DNA of 64,000 nt from Moringa oleifera (taxonomy: Eukaryota > Streptophyta > Magnoliopsida > Brassicales > Moringaceae): the NCBI GenBank assembly GCA_021397835.1, contig JAJFZO010000164.1, forward strand, positions 1 to 64,000. Reading direction: 5' to 3'. The position numbers were made by a program, and so were the translations under genes. Of this stretch, positions 36,131-49,565 are shown one piece after another. Positions within the stretch are counted from its first letter, which is position 1. Every line of letters starts with the position of its first letter. The notes beneath the pieces are model-generated. The model was not told where the DNA came from, did not search any database, and saw only the letters and a list, made by a program, of their open reading frames with translations.

Positions 36131-37859
36131 CAATGGAAGGACAATCAATTTTTCCCTTGGTAACTGCAAATAAGGTTTCCTGAATGGGGGCTTATCATTT
36201 TATTGTTAAGGGAGTGTTCTACTGTCTCTTGTACATACTTATTATCTTGAAATATAGTATCTTTATCGGTAATATTTTTTTATGCATCATAATCGTATGT
36301 TTTTTCGTTGCTTAGCTGTAGCAGTGATCTAGCACTAGAAGTAGCAGTAGCTGTAGCAATAAACTGGTATTTTTTATTGCTTCTTCGATAGGTGCAGATG
36401 TGGATTTCTGCATTCGAGCTTTGTCTTTGTATTGTTAAACCTCCATTGGTATTGGTTTTTTTTTTCAACTTTTTCGATTTTTTATGTTATAAATTTTCTT
36501 GATTTGATTATTTTTTTTTTAATTTTATTTTTTTCCCAACTTTCTTAGACCTGCATTCATCTTGTTAATACGTTTGTTTTAGGAATGATAAGTTGCAAAC
36601 TCCTAGTAATTTTTTTTGAATGGTTTACTTTATAGCAACTCTAAGACTAATGGTTCTTTTAAGCATTATGTTGTAAAGATTCTGCACGCAATAATGAAGA
36701 AGGAGCAATGGCAGGACAATTGATTGTTCCCTTGGTAACTGTAGTAAGGTTTCCTAAATGGGGGCTTATCCATTTGTTGTTAAGGGAGGATTCTACCATC
36801 CCTTGTATATACTCATTATAGTGAAAAATAGCACCTTTATGAGTAATATTTTTATATGCATCCTAATCATATGTTTTTTTGTTGCTTAGCTATAGTAGTG
36901 ATCTAGCACTAGCAGTAGCAGTAGCTGCAGCAATAAACTGGTATTTTTAGTTGCTTCTTTAGTAGGTGCAGTATGGATTCGTACATTCAGTCTCATCTTT
37001 TCATTGTGAAACCTCTATTGGTATTGGATTTTTTTTTCAACTTTTTTGATTTTTTATGTTTTAAATTTTCTTGATTGGATTATTTGTTTTCAAATTTTAT
37101 TTTTTTCTTGATTTTCTTAGACATAATTTCATCTTGTTAATATGTTTTTTAGGAACGATAAGTTGCAAACTCCAAATATTTTTTGTTTTGTTTTGAATGG
37201 TTGACTTTATAGCAATTCTGGTACTAATGGTTCTTTTGAGCACGATGTTGCGAAGGTTCTGCAGGCAATGATGAAGAAGAAGCAATGGGAGGATAATCGA
37301 TTTTTCCCTTGGTAACTGCAAATAAGGTTTCCTACATGGGGGCTTATCCATTTATTGTTAAGGGAGGGTTCTACCGTCCCTTGTGCATACTTATTATCTT
37401 GAAATATAGCACCTTTATTGGTAATATTTTTCTGTGCATCATAAGCGTATGTTTTTTTCGTTGCTTAGCAGTAGCAGTGATCTAGCACTAGAAGTAGCAA
37501 TAGCTATAGCAATAAAATGGTATTTTTTTATTGCTTCTTCGGTAGGTGTAGGTATGGATTCCTACATTCAAGCTTTATCTTTGTATTGTTAAACCTCCAT
37601 TAGTATTGGGTTTTTTTTTTTAAATTTTTATGTAATAAATTTTCTAGATTTGATTATTCGTTTTCGAATTTTGTTTTTTTCCTCGATTTTCTTGGGCAAG
37701 CTTTCATCTTGTTTATATGTTTTTCAGGAATGATAAGTTGTAAACTCCTAATTGTTTTTTATGTGTTTTGAATAGTTTACTTTATAGCAACTCTTAGACT
37801 AATGGTTTTTTTGAGCACGATGTTGCAAAGATTTTGCAGGCCATGATGAAGAAGGAGCA

Positions 37860-40735
37860 ATGGGAGGACAATTTATTTTTCCCTTGGTAGCTACAAATAA
37901 GGTTTGCTGCATGGGGACTTATCCATTTATTGTTAAAGGAGGATTCTACCATCCCTTGTACATACTTATTATCTTGGAAAAGAGCACCTTTATCGATAAT
38001 TTTTTTCTATGCATCATAATCATATGTTTTTTTATTGCTTAGCGGTTGCAGTGATCTAGCACTAGCTGTAGCAGTTGTTGTAGCAATAAACTGGTATTTT
38101 CTTTGCTTGTTCGGTCGGTGCAGGTATTAATTCCTATATTCAGGCTTATCTCTTTATTGTTAAACCTCCAACGGCAATGGATTTTTTTTTTAAAACTTTT
38201 TTCATTTTTTATGCTATAAATTTCTTTGATTTGATTATTCATTTTCAAATTTTATTTTTTTCTTTGATTTTCTTAGACATGCTTTCATCTTATGAATACG
38301 TTCTTTAGGAATGATAAGTTGCAAACTCTTTTTTTTTTTTTGTGTTTTGAATAGTTGACTTTATAGTAACTCTGAGACTAATGGTTCTTTTGAGCACGAT
38401 GTTACAAAGATTCTGGAGGCAATAATGAAGGAACAATGGTAGGGCTATTGATTGTTCCTTTGGTAACTACAAATAATGTCTCATGCATGGGGGCTTATCA
38501 ATTTATTGTTAAGGGAGGATTCTACCATCCCTTGTACATACTTATTATCTTGAAAAATAGTACTTTTATTAGTAATATCTTTCTATGCATCATAATCGTA
38601 TGTTTTCTTGTTGGTTAGCGGTAGCATTGATCTAGCACTAGTAGTAGCAGTAGCTGTAGCAAAAAATTGGCATTTTTTGTTGCTTCTTCTTTTGGTGCAG
38701 GTATGAATTCCTACATTCGAGCTTATCTTTTTATTGTTAAACCTCCATTGGTATTGATTTTTTTTTTCAACTTTTTTTGTTTTTTTATGTTATAAATTTT
38801 CTTGATTTGATTATTCATTTTCAAATTTTATTTTTTTCCTCGATTTTCTTAGACATGCTTTCATCTTGTGAATATGTTTTTTAGGAATGATAAGTTGCAA
38901 ACTGCTAATTTTTTTTGTCAGTTTTGAGTGGTTTACTTTGTAGCAACTATGAGACTAATGGTTCTTTTGAGCACGTTGTTCCAAAGATTCTGCTGGCAAT
39001 GATGAAGAAGGAGCAATGGGAGGACAATTGATTTTTCCCTTGGTAACTGCAAATAAGGTTTTCTGCATGGGGGCTTATCCTTTTATTGTTAAGGGAGGGT
39101 TCTATTGTCCTTTGTACATATTCATTATGTTTAAAAATAGCAACTTTATCGGTAATATTTTTCTATGGATCATAATCGTATGTTTTTTCGTTGCTTAGCG
39201 GTAACATTGATCTAGCACTAACCGTAATAGTAGCTGTGGCAATAAACTGGTGTCTTTTGTTGCTCCTTTGGTAAGTGCAGGTATGGATTCCTCTATTCAA
39301 ACTTTATCTTTTTACTGTTAAACCTCCATTGGTATTGGTTTTTTTTTTCAACTTTTTCGATTTTTTATGTTATAAATTTTCTTGATTTGATTATTTTTTT
39401 TTAATTTTATTTTTTTCCCAACTTTCTTAGACCTGCATTCATCTTGTTAATACGTTTGTTTTAGGAATGATAAGTTGCAAACTCCTAGTAATTTTTTTTG
39501 AATGGTTACTTTATAGCAACTCTAAGACTAATGGTTCTTTTAAGCATTATGTTGTAAAGATTCTGCACGCAATAATGAAGAAGGAGCAATGGCAGGACAA
39601 TTGATTGTTCCCTTGGTAACTGTAGTAAGGTTTCCTAAATGGGGGCTTATCCATTTGTTGTTAAGGGAGGATTCTACCATCCCTTGTATATACTCATTAT
39701 AGTGAAAAATAGCACCTTTATAAGTAATATTTTTATATGCATCTTAATCGTATGTTTTTTTGATGCTTAGCGATAGCAGTGATCTAGCACTAGCAGTAGC
39801 AGTTGCTGTAGCAATAAACTTATATTTTTAGTTGCTTCTTCGGTAGGTGCAGGTATGGATTTGTACATTCGGTCTCATCTTTTCATTGTCAAACCTCCAT
39901 TGGTATTGGATTATTTTCAACATTTTTGATTTTTTATGTTATAAATTTTCTTGATTTGATTATTCCTTTTCAAATTTAATTTTTTTCTTGATTTTCTTAG
40001 ACATGCTTTCATCTTGTGAATATGTTTCTTAGGAATGATAAGTTGCAAACTCCTTCTTTTTTTTTTTGAGTGCTTTACTTTGTAGCAACTATGAGACTAA
40101 TGGTTCTTTTGAGCACGTTGTTCCAAAGATTCTACTGGCAATGATGAAGAAGGAGCAATGGGAGGACAATCGATTTTTCCCTTGGTAACTGCAAATAAGG
40201 TTTCCTGCATTAGGGCTTATCCATTTATTGTTAAGGGAGGGTTATGTCGTCCTTTGTTCATACTTATTATCTTTAAAAATAGCAACTTTATCGGTAATAT
40301 TTTTCTATGCATCATAATCGTATGTTTTTTTGTTGGTTAGCGGTAGCGTTGATCTAGCACTAGCAGTAGCAGTAGCTGTAGCAACAAACTAGCATTTTTT
40401 GTTGCTTCTTCTTTTGGTGCAGGTATGGATTCCAACATTCGAGCTTATCTTTTTATTGTTAAACCTCCATTGGTCTTGATTTTTTTCAACTTTTTTGTTT
40501 TTTTTTATGTTATAAATTTTATTGTCAAGGGAGGATTCTACCATCCCTTAATAATGCTTATTATATTGGAAAGAAGTACCTTTATCGGAAATATTTTTTT
40601 ATGCATCATAATCGTATGTTTTTTTGTTACTTGGCGGTAGCGTTGATCTAGCACTAGTAGTAGCAGTAGCAATAAACTATTTTTTTTGTTGCTTCTTCGG
40701 TAGGTGTAGGTTTGGATTCCTACTTTCGGGCTTAT
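37860..40735 (+). repeat. Fourth copy of the five-unit higher-order repeat
   Basis: The same five types occur in the same order at 37,860, 38,436, 39,016, 39,590 and 40,158. Three other units (36,135, 36,708, 37,285) separate it from the first three copies. The 37,285 unit and its left flank match 26.6-27.4 kb, so this stretch was itself duplicated at about 10.4 kb distance. Confidence 0.75.
40508..40640 (+). repeat. Deleted array unit with junction ATAAATTTTATTGTCAAGGG
   Basis: The unit jumps from the T-rich part (TTATGTTATAAATTTT) straight into ATTGTCAAGGGAGGATTC, losing most of a unit. The same junction and the rare variant CCCTTAATAATGCTTATT reappear at about 48,795-48,860. Confidence 0.8.
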
Positions 40736-40912
40736 CTTTTCATTGTTAAACCTCGATTGGTATTGGATTTTTTTTTTAACTTTTTTGATTTTTTATGTTA
40801 TAAATTTTCTTGATTTGATTATTCATTTTCAAATTTTGTTTTTTTCCTCGATTTTCTTAGGCATGCTTTCATCTTGTTAATATGTTTTTTAGGAATGATA
40901 AGTTGCAAACTC

Positions 40913-41038
<126 letters not shown>

Positions 41039-44000
41039 GAATGGCTTACTTTATAGCAACCCTAAGACAAATGGTTCTTTTGAGCATGATATTGCAAAGA
41101 TTCTGCAGGCAATAATGAAGAAGTAACAATGGCAAGACAATCAATTGTTTTCTTAGCAATAGAAAATAAGGTTTTCTGCATGGGGGTTTATCCATTTATT
41201 TTTATGGGAGGATTCTACCATTCATTGTGCATACTTATTATCTTGGAAAATAGTACCTTTATCGATAATATTTTTCGATGCATCATAATCGTATATTTTT
41301 TATTGCTTAGCGGTAGCGCTGATTTAACACTAGCAGTAAAAGTAGCTGTAGCAATAAACTGGTATTTTTTGTTGCTCCTTCGGTAGGTGCAGGTATGGAT
41401 TCTTACATTCGAGCTTATCTCTTTATTGTTAAACCTCCGTTGGTATTGGATTTTTTTCAAAATTTTTTTGATTTTAAATGTTACAAATTTTCTTGATTTG
41501 ATTTTTAATTTTCAAATTTTTTCCTTGACTTTCTTCGGCATGCTTTCATCTTGTTAATATATTTTTTCGAAATGATAAGTTGCAAACACCTAATATATAT
41601 ATTTTTTGAATAGTTTAATTTATAGCAACTATAAGACCAATGGTTCTTTTGAGCATGATGTTGCAAAGATTCTGCAAGCAATGATGAAGATGTAGCAATG
41701 GTAGGACAATCGATTGTTCCTTTGATAACTGCAAATAAGGTTTCGTGCAAGGGTGCTTATCCATTTATTGTTAAGGGAGGATTCTGCCATCCCTTGTGCA
41801 TGCTTATTATCCTGAAAAACAGCACCTTTAGAGGTAATATTTTTCTATGCATCATAATCGTATGTTTCTTTGTTGCTTAACGGTAGCACTAATCTAGTAC
41901 TAGCTGTAGCATTAAACTCATATCTTTTGTTGCTTCTTCGGTTGGTGACGGAATGGATTCTTACATTCAAGCTTATGTTTTTATTGTTAAACCTCCATTA
42001 ATGTTGGATTTTTTTTCAACTTTTTTGATTTTTATTGTATAAATTTTCTTGACTTGATTATTCATTTTCAAAATTTGTATTTTTCCTCAATTTTGTTAGA
42101 CATGCTTTCATCTTGTTAATATATTTTTTAGGAGTGATAAGTTGCAAACTCCTAATATTTTTTTTTGTTTGAAATGATTACTTTATAGCAACTCTGTGAC
42201 AAATAGTTCTTTTAAGCATGTTGTTGCAAAGATTCTGCAGGCAATGATGAAGAAGGAGCAATGGCAGGATAATCGATTGTTCCCTTGGTAACTGCAAATA
42301 AGGTTTCCTACATGGGGCTTATCCATTTATTGTTAAGGGAGGATTCCACGATCCCTTGTACATACTTATTATCTTGGAAAATAGCACTTTTATTAGTAAT
42401 ATTTTTTTACACATCATAATTGTATGTTTTTTTATTGCTTAGCGGTAGCTGTGATCTAGGACTAGTAGTAGCAGTAGCTGTAGCAATAAATTGGTATTTT
42501 CTACTGCTTCTTTGGTAGGTACATGTATGGATTCTTGCATTCGGGCGTATCTTTTTATTGTTAAACCTCCATTGGTATTGGATTTTTTTTTAACTTTTTT
42601 GATTTTTTATGTGATAAATTTTCTTGATTTGATTATCCATTTTCAAATTCTGTATTTTTCCTCAATTTTCTTAGACAAGCTTTCATCTTGTCAATATGTT
42701 TTTTAGACATGATAAGTTGAAAACTCCTTATATATATATATATAATCTGTTTTGAATAGTTTAATTTATAGCAACTCTAAAATTAATGGTTCTTTTGAGG
42801 ACAATGTTGGAAAGATTCTGCAAGCAATGATGAAAGAGGAATAAGAAGACAATCGATTGTTCCCTTGGTAACTGCAAATAAGGTTTCCTGCATGGGGACT
42901 TATCCATTTATTGTTAAGGGAGGATTCTACTATCCCTTATATATGCTTATTCTCTTGGAAAACAACACCTTTATTGGAAATATTTTTTTATACATCATAA
43001 TTGTATGTTTTTTTTGTTGCTTGGCGGTAGCACTGATCTGGCACTAGCCGTAGCAGTAGCTGTAGCAATAAACTATTATTTTTTGTTGCTTCTGTGGTAG
43101 GTGTAGGTTTGGATTCTTACTTTCGAGCTTATCTTTTCATTGGTAAACCTCCATTGGTATTGGAATTTTTTTTCAACTTTTTTGATTTTTTATGTTATAA
43201 ATTTTCTTGATTTAACTATTCATTTTCAAATTTTATTTTTTTTCTCGATTTTCTTAGACATACTTTCATCTTGTTAATATGTTTTTAAGGAATGATAAGT
43301 TGCAAGCTCCTTATATATATATATATATATATAATGTTTTAAAAGGCTTACTTTATAGTAACTCTAAGACTAATGGTTCTTTTGAGCATGATGTTGCAAA
43401 GATTCTACAGGCAATAATGAAGAAGCAGCAATGGCAGGACAATCAATTGTTTTCTTGGCAATGGCAAATAAGGTTTCTTGCATGAGGGCTTATCCATTTA
43501 TTGTTAACGAAGGTTTTACCATCCGTTGTACATTATTACTATCTTCGAAAATAGTACCTTTGTCGATAATATTTTTCGATGCATCATAATTGTATATTTT
43601 TTATTGCTTAGCGGTAGCTATGATCTAGCACTAGCAGTAGTTGTAGCAATAAACTAGTATCTTTTTTTGCTTTTTTGGGTAGGTGCTGGTATGGATTCCT
43701 ACATTCTGGCTTATCTTTTTACTATTAAACCCCCATAGGTATTGGATTTTTTTTTTACTTTTTTTGATTTTTTATGCTATGAATTTTCTTGATTTGATTA
43801 TTCATTTGCAAATTTTGTATTTTTCCTCGATTTTCTTAGAGATGCTTTCATCTTTTTAATATGTTTTTCAGGAATGATAAGTTGCGAACACTTTTTTTTT
43901 CTTTTGTGTTTTGAATGGATTACTTTGAAACAACTTTAAGAGTAATGGTTCTTTCGAGCATGATGTTGCAAAGATTTTGTAAGTAATGATGGAGATGGAG

Positions 44001-47000
44001 TAATGGCAGGACAATCGATTATTCCCTTGGTAACTGCAAATAAGGTATCGTGCATGGGTGCGTATCTATTTATTGTTAAGGGACGATTCTACCATCCGTT
44101 ATGCATATTTATTGTCTTGGAAAATAGCACCTTTATCGGTAATATTTTATCATTCGTCATAATCATATATTTTTTTGTTGCTCAATGGTAGCTGTGATTT
44201 AGCACTAGTAATAGTAGTACCTATATCTATAAACTGGTATCTTTTGTTGCTTCTTGGGTAGGTACAGGTAGGTATTCCTACATTCGAGCTTATCTTTTTA
44301 TCGTTAAACCTCCATTTATATTGGATTTTTTTCAACTTTTTTGATTTTTTATGTTGTAAATCTTCTTGATTTGATTATTCATTTTCAGATTTTGCATTTT
44401 TCCTCGATTTTCTTGGACGTGCTTTGATTTTTTAATATGCTTTTTAGGACTGGTAAGTTACAAACTTCTAATATATATATTTTGTTTTAAATGGTTTACT
44501 TTATAACAACTCTGACACTAATGGTTCTTTTGAGCACGATTTTGCAAAGATTCTATAGGCAATGACGAGGGAGCAATGGCATGACAATTAATTGTTCCTT
44601 TGGTAACCGTAAAATAGGTTTTACTGCATGGGGGCTTTTTTTTTTATTATTGTTAAACCTCCATTGGTATTGGATTTTTTTTTAACTTTTTTGATTTTTT
44701 ATGTTATAAATGTTCTTGATTTGATTATTCATTTTTAACTTTTATTTTTTTCTCATTTTTCTTAGACATGCTTTCATCTTGTTGATATGTTTTTTAGGAA
44801 TGATAAGTTACAAACTCTTTTTTTTTTTTTAAATAATGTTTTGAATGGTTTACTTTATAGTAACTCTGAGACTAACGGTTCTTTTAAGCATGATGTTGCA
44901 AAGATTCTACAGGCAATGATGAAGAAAGAGCAATAGCAGGACAATCGATTGTTTCCTTGGTAACTGCAAAAAAGGTTTTTTGCATGGTGGCTTATCCATT
45001 TATTGTTAAGGGAGGATTCTACCATCCCTTGTCATACTTATTATCCTGAAAAATAGCACCTTTATCGATAATATTTTTCTATACATCATAATCATATATT
45101 TTTTTGTTGCATAACGGCAGTGATTTACTAGCACTAGCAGTAGTAGTGGGTGTAGCAATAAACTGGTAGTTTCTGTTGCTTCTTTGGTAGGTATATGTAT
45201 GGATTTTTGCATTCGGGCTTATCCTTTTATTGTTAAAGCTCCATTGGTTTATGTTATAAATTTTTTTGAGTTGATTATTCATTTTGAAATTTTGTATTTC
45301 TCCTCGATTTTCATAGACATGTTTTCATCCTGTTAATATGTTTTTTAGGAATGATAAGTGTCAAACTCCTTATATATATATATATATTGTGTTTTGAATG
45401 ATTTACTTTATAGAAACTCTAAGACTAATGGTGCTTTTGGGCACGATGTTGCAAAGATTCTGCAGGCAATGATGAAGTAGGAGTAATGGCAAGACAATCG
45501 ATTGTTCCCTTGGTAACTGCAAATAAGGTTTCCTACATGGAGACTTATCCATTTATTGTTATGAGAGGATTCTACCAGCCCTTGTACATACTTATTATCT
45601 TGGAAAATAGCACCTTTATTGGTAATATTTTTCTATGCATCATAATCATATGTTTTTTTGTTGCTTAATGGTTGCAGTGATCTAGCACTAGTAGTATAAG
45701 TAGTTATAGCAATAAACTGCTATTTTCTTTACTCGTTCGGTAGGTGTAGATATGAATTCCTACATTCAAGCTTATCTCTTTATTGTTAAACCTCTATTGG
45801 CAATGGATTTTTTTTCAACTTTTTTGATTTTTATGTTACAAATTTCCTTGATTTGATTATTTATTTTCTAATTTTATTTTTTTCCTTGATTTTCTTAGAC
45901 ATGCTTTCATCTTGTTAATATGTTTTTTTTTAGGAATGATAACTTGGAAACTATTATTATTATTATTATTATTTTGTGTTTTAAATGGCTTACTTTATAA
46001 AAACTCTAAGATTAATGGTTTTTTTGAGCACGATGTTGCAAAGATTCTGCAGGCAATGATGAAGAAGGACCCATGGCAGGACATTCGATTGTTCCCTTGG
46101 TAACTGTAAATAAGGTTTCTGACACGAGGGCTTATCCATTTATTGTTAAGGGAGGATTCCACCATCCATTGTACACACTCATTATCTTGAAAAATAGCAC
46201 CTTTATCGGTAATATTTTTTCAATGTATCATAATCATATGTTTTTTTGTTGCTTAGCGGTAGCACTGATCTCGCACTAGCTGTAGCAGTAGCTGTAGCTT
46301 TAAACTTGTATTTTCTATTGCTTCTTCGGTAGGTGCAGGTATGGGTCCCTGCATTCGAGCTGATCTTTTTATTGTTAAACCTCTATTGGTATTGGATTTT
46401 TTTTTCAACTTTTTTGATTTTTTAGGTTATAATTTTCCTTGAGTTGATTATTCATTTTCAAATTTTGTATTTTTCCTCTATTTGCTTAGACATGCTTTCA
46501 TCTTGTTAATATGTTCTTTATGAATGATAAGTTACAAACTCCTTATATATATATTTTGTGTTTTGAATGGTTTTACTTTATGGCAACCCTAAGATTAATG
46601 GTTCTTTTAAGCACGATGTTGCAAAGATTCTGTACGTAATGATGAAGGAGTAATGGAAAGATAATCGATTGTTCCCTTTGTAACTGCAAATAAGGTTTCT
46701 TGCATGGGGGTTATCCATTTATTGTTAATCGAGGATTCTGCCATCCCTTGTACATACTTATTATCTTGGAAAATAGTACCTTTATCGGTAATATTTTTCT
46801 ATGCATCATCATCGTATGTTTTGTTATTGCTTAGCGGTTGTGGTGATCTAGCACTAGCAGTAGCAATAAACTGGTATTTTCTGTTGCTTCTTCAATAGGT
46901 GCAAATATGGATTCCTACATTCGGGCTTATATATTTATTGTTAAACCTCCATTCGTATTGGATATTTTTTCAACTTTTTTGATTTTTTATGTTATTAATT

Positions 47001-47193
47001 TTCTTGATTTGATTGTTCATTTTCAAATTTTGTATTTTCTTTGATTTTCTTAGACATGCTTTCATCTTTTTATTAGGTTTTTCAGGAATGACAAGTTGCA
47101 TACTCCTTATATTTTCTTTTGGCCTTTCTCTTTAATTTATTCTGCTTTTCTTTCTCTCGTAATCCATCTAGCATAAAGATTTATTTCTTACAG

Positions 47194-48478
47194 CAGATTA
47201 GCCATAGAGATCTTAAGCTACAAAATACCCTACAGGATGGTAATGCAGCTCCTAGTATCAAGATATGTGATTTTGGGCATTCAAAGGTAATTTTCAGATT
47301 ATGAAAGCCATAGGACTATAAGGGAGATCATGTTCAATTATAACCTCTTTATTTATTGTATTTATGTGATTTTGTAATCAGTAATGTCGTGCTCTTAACC
47401 AAAATCTACTATAGGAACACCAACTTACATAACACCTAAGGTCCTATCCAAAAGAAAAGAGAATACGATGGCAAAGTTATATATTTAATTCTTTGCATTT
47501 TTTTTATATCATTTTCCTCTTCGTTGTCCTTTGTTGTTCTTTGATCGATGTGTTCTGTATCTAACCCTGGAGCAATATTGAGATTGCAGATGTTTGGTCT
47601 TGTGGGGTGATCAAACACGTGATGCTAGTTGGTGCTTATCCGTTTGAAGATCCTGCTCACCCAAAAAAACTTTATGAAGGCAATTGCGATTTATCATATT
47701 CAAACTCTCAAGTTCCTTTCCTCCATTAAAAGTAGATAGAATTATGTCACTTAAAATAATGAGATATCTTCTTATTGGTCTTGGTAGCGGATACTCCGTA
47801 TCCATTACACAATCCCAGATTACGTTCGAGTTTATGTGAATGGCAAGCATCCTTTGTCTTCGCTATTTGTCGCAAATCTTGAAACGGTAATTTTTTCTAT
47901 TGGCTTGCATAGATGAATAGGAGCTTGATTGCTGAGTTATCGAAAATCGAGGAAGCAACAAAATAAAGTTTAACTCAATTAGGTCAGTATAATTTTTCTC
48001 ATTAAAGAACAGACTTAACCCAAAATTGTCTGAAAGCAAACAATTGGAATGAAAGTAATTAGAACTTATTCATTGTAGGCATGATTGTTTCTTTAGAAAA
48101 TATGTTATTAGTAGGTAGTGAACGATCAAAAAATGTATTTCAACAAATTTAGATTAATTGAACTACTTGTTTTACGAAGATTAACTATCCATGAAATGAA
48201 AACTGATTTATGGTTCTTAAAGAAGTTGCCTATAAAGCTAACGAAAGGAGGAAGCTGGTAAAGTCACGATGTAAATAACCCGTTGCAAAGCATTAAAGAA
48301 GTACTACTATCAGTAATACAGGAAGCGAGGAAGACTACTGAAGTCCCAAAGCTTAGGGGTGACATTAACAAGAAGCAGCATGGATCTTGATGACTTGGAT
48401 GCAGATGCAGATCTTGAAGATGTAGACACCAGTGTTGATTTTGTTTTCCATTCTGAGCAACAACTTATAAAGAACTAG
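47194..48478 (+). pseudogene. SnRK2-type protein kinase pseudogene, C-terminal half
   Basis: SnRK2 kinases phosphorylate ABA- and osmotic-stress targets in plants. Five exon-like blocks remain. 47,194-47,286 is 93 bp in frame: catalytic loop HRDLKLQN (E to Q against the usual LEN) and DFG in ICDFGHSK. About 47,382-47,476 holds PKSTIGTPTYI and PKVLSKRKE, with TAA where QPKST is expected and a frameshift before YDGK. About 47,583-47,684 holds [25 protein letters not shown], with an extra A. 47,788-47,886 holds RILRIHYTIPDYVRVYVNGK. About 48,195-48,478 holds WFLKKLP, a TAA, QSIKEVLLSVIQEARKTTEV, two stops, and in another frame the acidic tail SMDLDDLDADADLEDVDTS. The N-lobe (glycine loop, ATP-binding Lys) is absent. 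Retained introns show that this is not a retrocopy. Array units flank it on both sides. Subclass not assigned. Confidence 0.88.
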
Positions 48479-48584
48479 CACTTTGCTGAGGTACAAGCTG
48501 CACTTTCTCTTAATTATTTATACTAGAAGAAAAGTAAGGAATTCTCCCTATAATCCTTTTCTTACGAATTGGCACATGGATACT

Positions 48585-48977
48585 TTATAGCATATTATAG
48601 ACAAATACTTGTTTTGATATCGATGTTGTGAAGATTTTGAGGACAGTGATGGAGAAGGACTAGTAGTTAAAAAAATTGCACTGTCCGAACAAGAACTGAT
48701 TGTTTATGTGCATGTATGGATTCCTACATTTGGGCTTATCTTTTTATTGTTAAACCTCCATTGGTATTGATTTTTTTTTAACTTTTTTGTTTTTTTATGT
48801 TATAAATTTTATTGTCAAGGGAGGATTCTACCATCCCTTAATAATGCTTATTATATTGGAAAGTAGTACCTTTATCGAAAATATTTTTCTATGCATCATA
48901 ATCGTATGTTTTTTCGTTGCTTGGCGGTAGCACTGATCTTATTAATATGTTTTTTAGGAATGATAAGTTACAAACTC

Positions 48978-49026
<49 letters not shown>

Positions 49027-49345
49027 GTATGAATATTTGTTTTAGATGGTTTACTTGATAGTAACTCTGAGACTAATGGTTCTTTTGAGCATGATGTTGC
49101 AAAGATTCTGCACGCAATGATGAAGAAGGAGCAATGGTAAGACAATCGATTGTTCCCTTGGTAACTGCAAATAAGGTTTCCTATATAGGAGCTTATCCAT
49201 TTATTGTTAAGAGAGGATTCTACCATCCCTTGTATATAATTATTATCTTGGAGAATAACACCTTTATCAATAGTATTTTTCTATGCATTATAATTGTATG
49301 TTTTTTTGTTGCTTAGCAGTGGTAGTAGCAATAGTAGCTGTAGCA
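48585..49345 (+). repeat. Tail of the 575-bp array after the SnRK2 pseudogene
   Basis: It resumes with a diverged CTTTATAGCATATTATAGAC ... GATGTTGTGAAGATTTTGAG segment, matching the unit's TTTATAGCAACTCTGAGACT ... GATGTTGCAAAGATTCTGC part. It then carries a deleted unit (junction near 48,808, a second one near 48,938) and one nearly complete unit anchored at 49,134. TA microsatellite at 48,981-49,028. Confidence 0.85.
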
Positions 49346-49565
49346 ATAAACTAGTGGTTATAATAATAGTAATCTACAAGTAGTAGTAATCTAGCAGTGG
49401 AAGTAGTAGTAATTTAGTAGTACTAATCTAGTAGTAATAGTAGCACTAATCTGGTAATCTTATACTAGCAGTAATTTGACAGTAGTCGCAGCAGTTATTT
49501 AGGAGTCGTAATAGCAGTAATCTTACAGTAGTAGTAACAGTAATAGTAACAGTAATCTAGTAGTA
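49318..49565. repeat. AGT/AGTAATCT-rich imperfect repeat
   Basis: The AGTAGC microsatellite of the last unit expands into AGTAGTAATCTAG-type repeats and grades into TCTAGGTCTAGGTC at the start of the next block. Confidence 0.85.

Noticed and set aside
47119..47304. 61-aa frame with HRDLKLQN as a functional kinase piece
   Set aside because: It is one exon of a kinase pseudogene with no N-lobe and with later stops and frameshifts. The frame's start lies in intron sequence.
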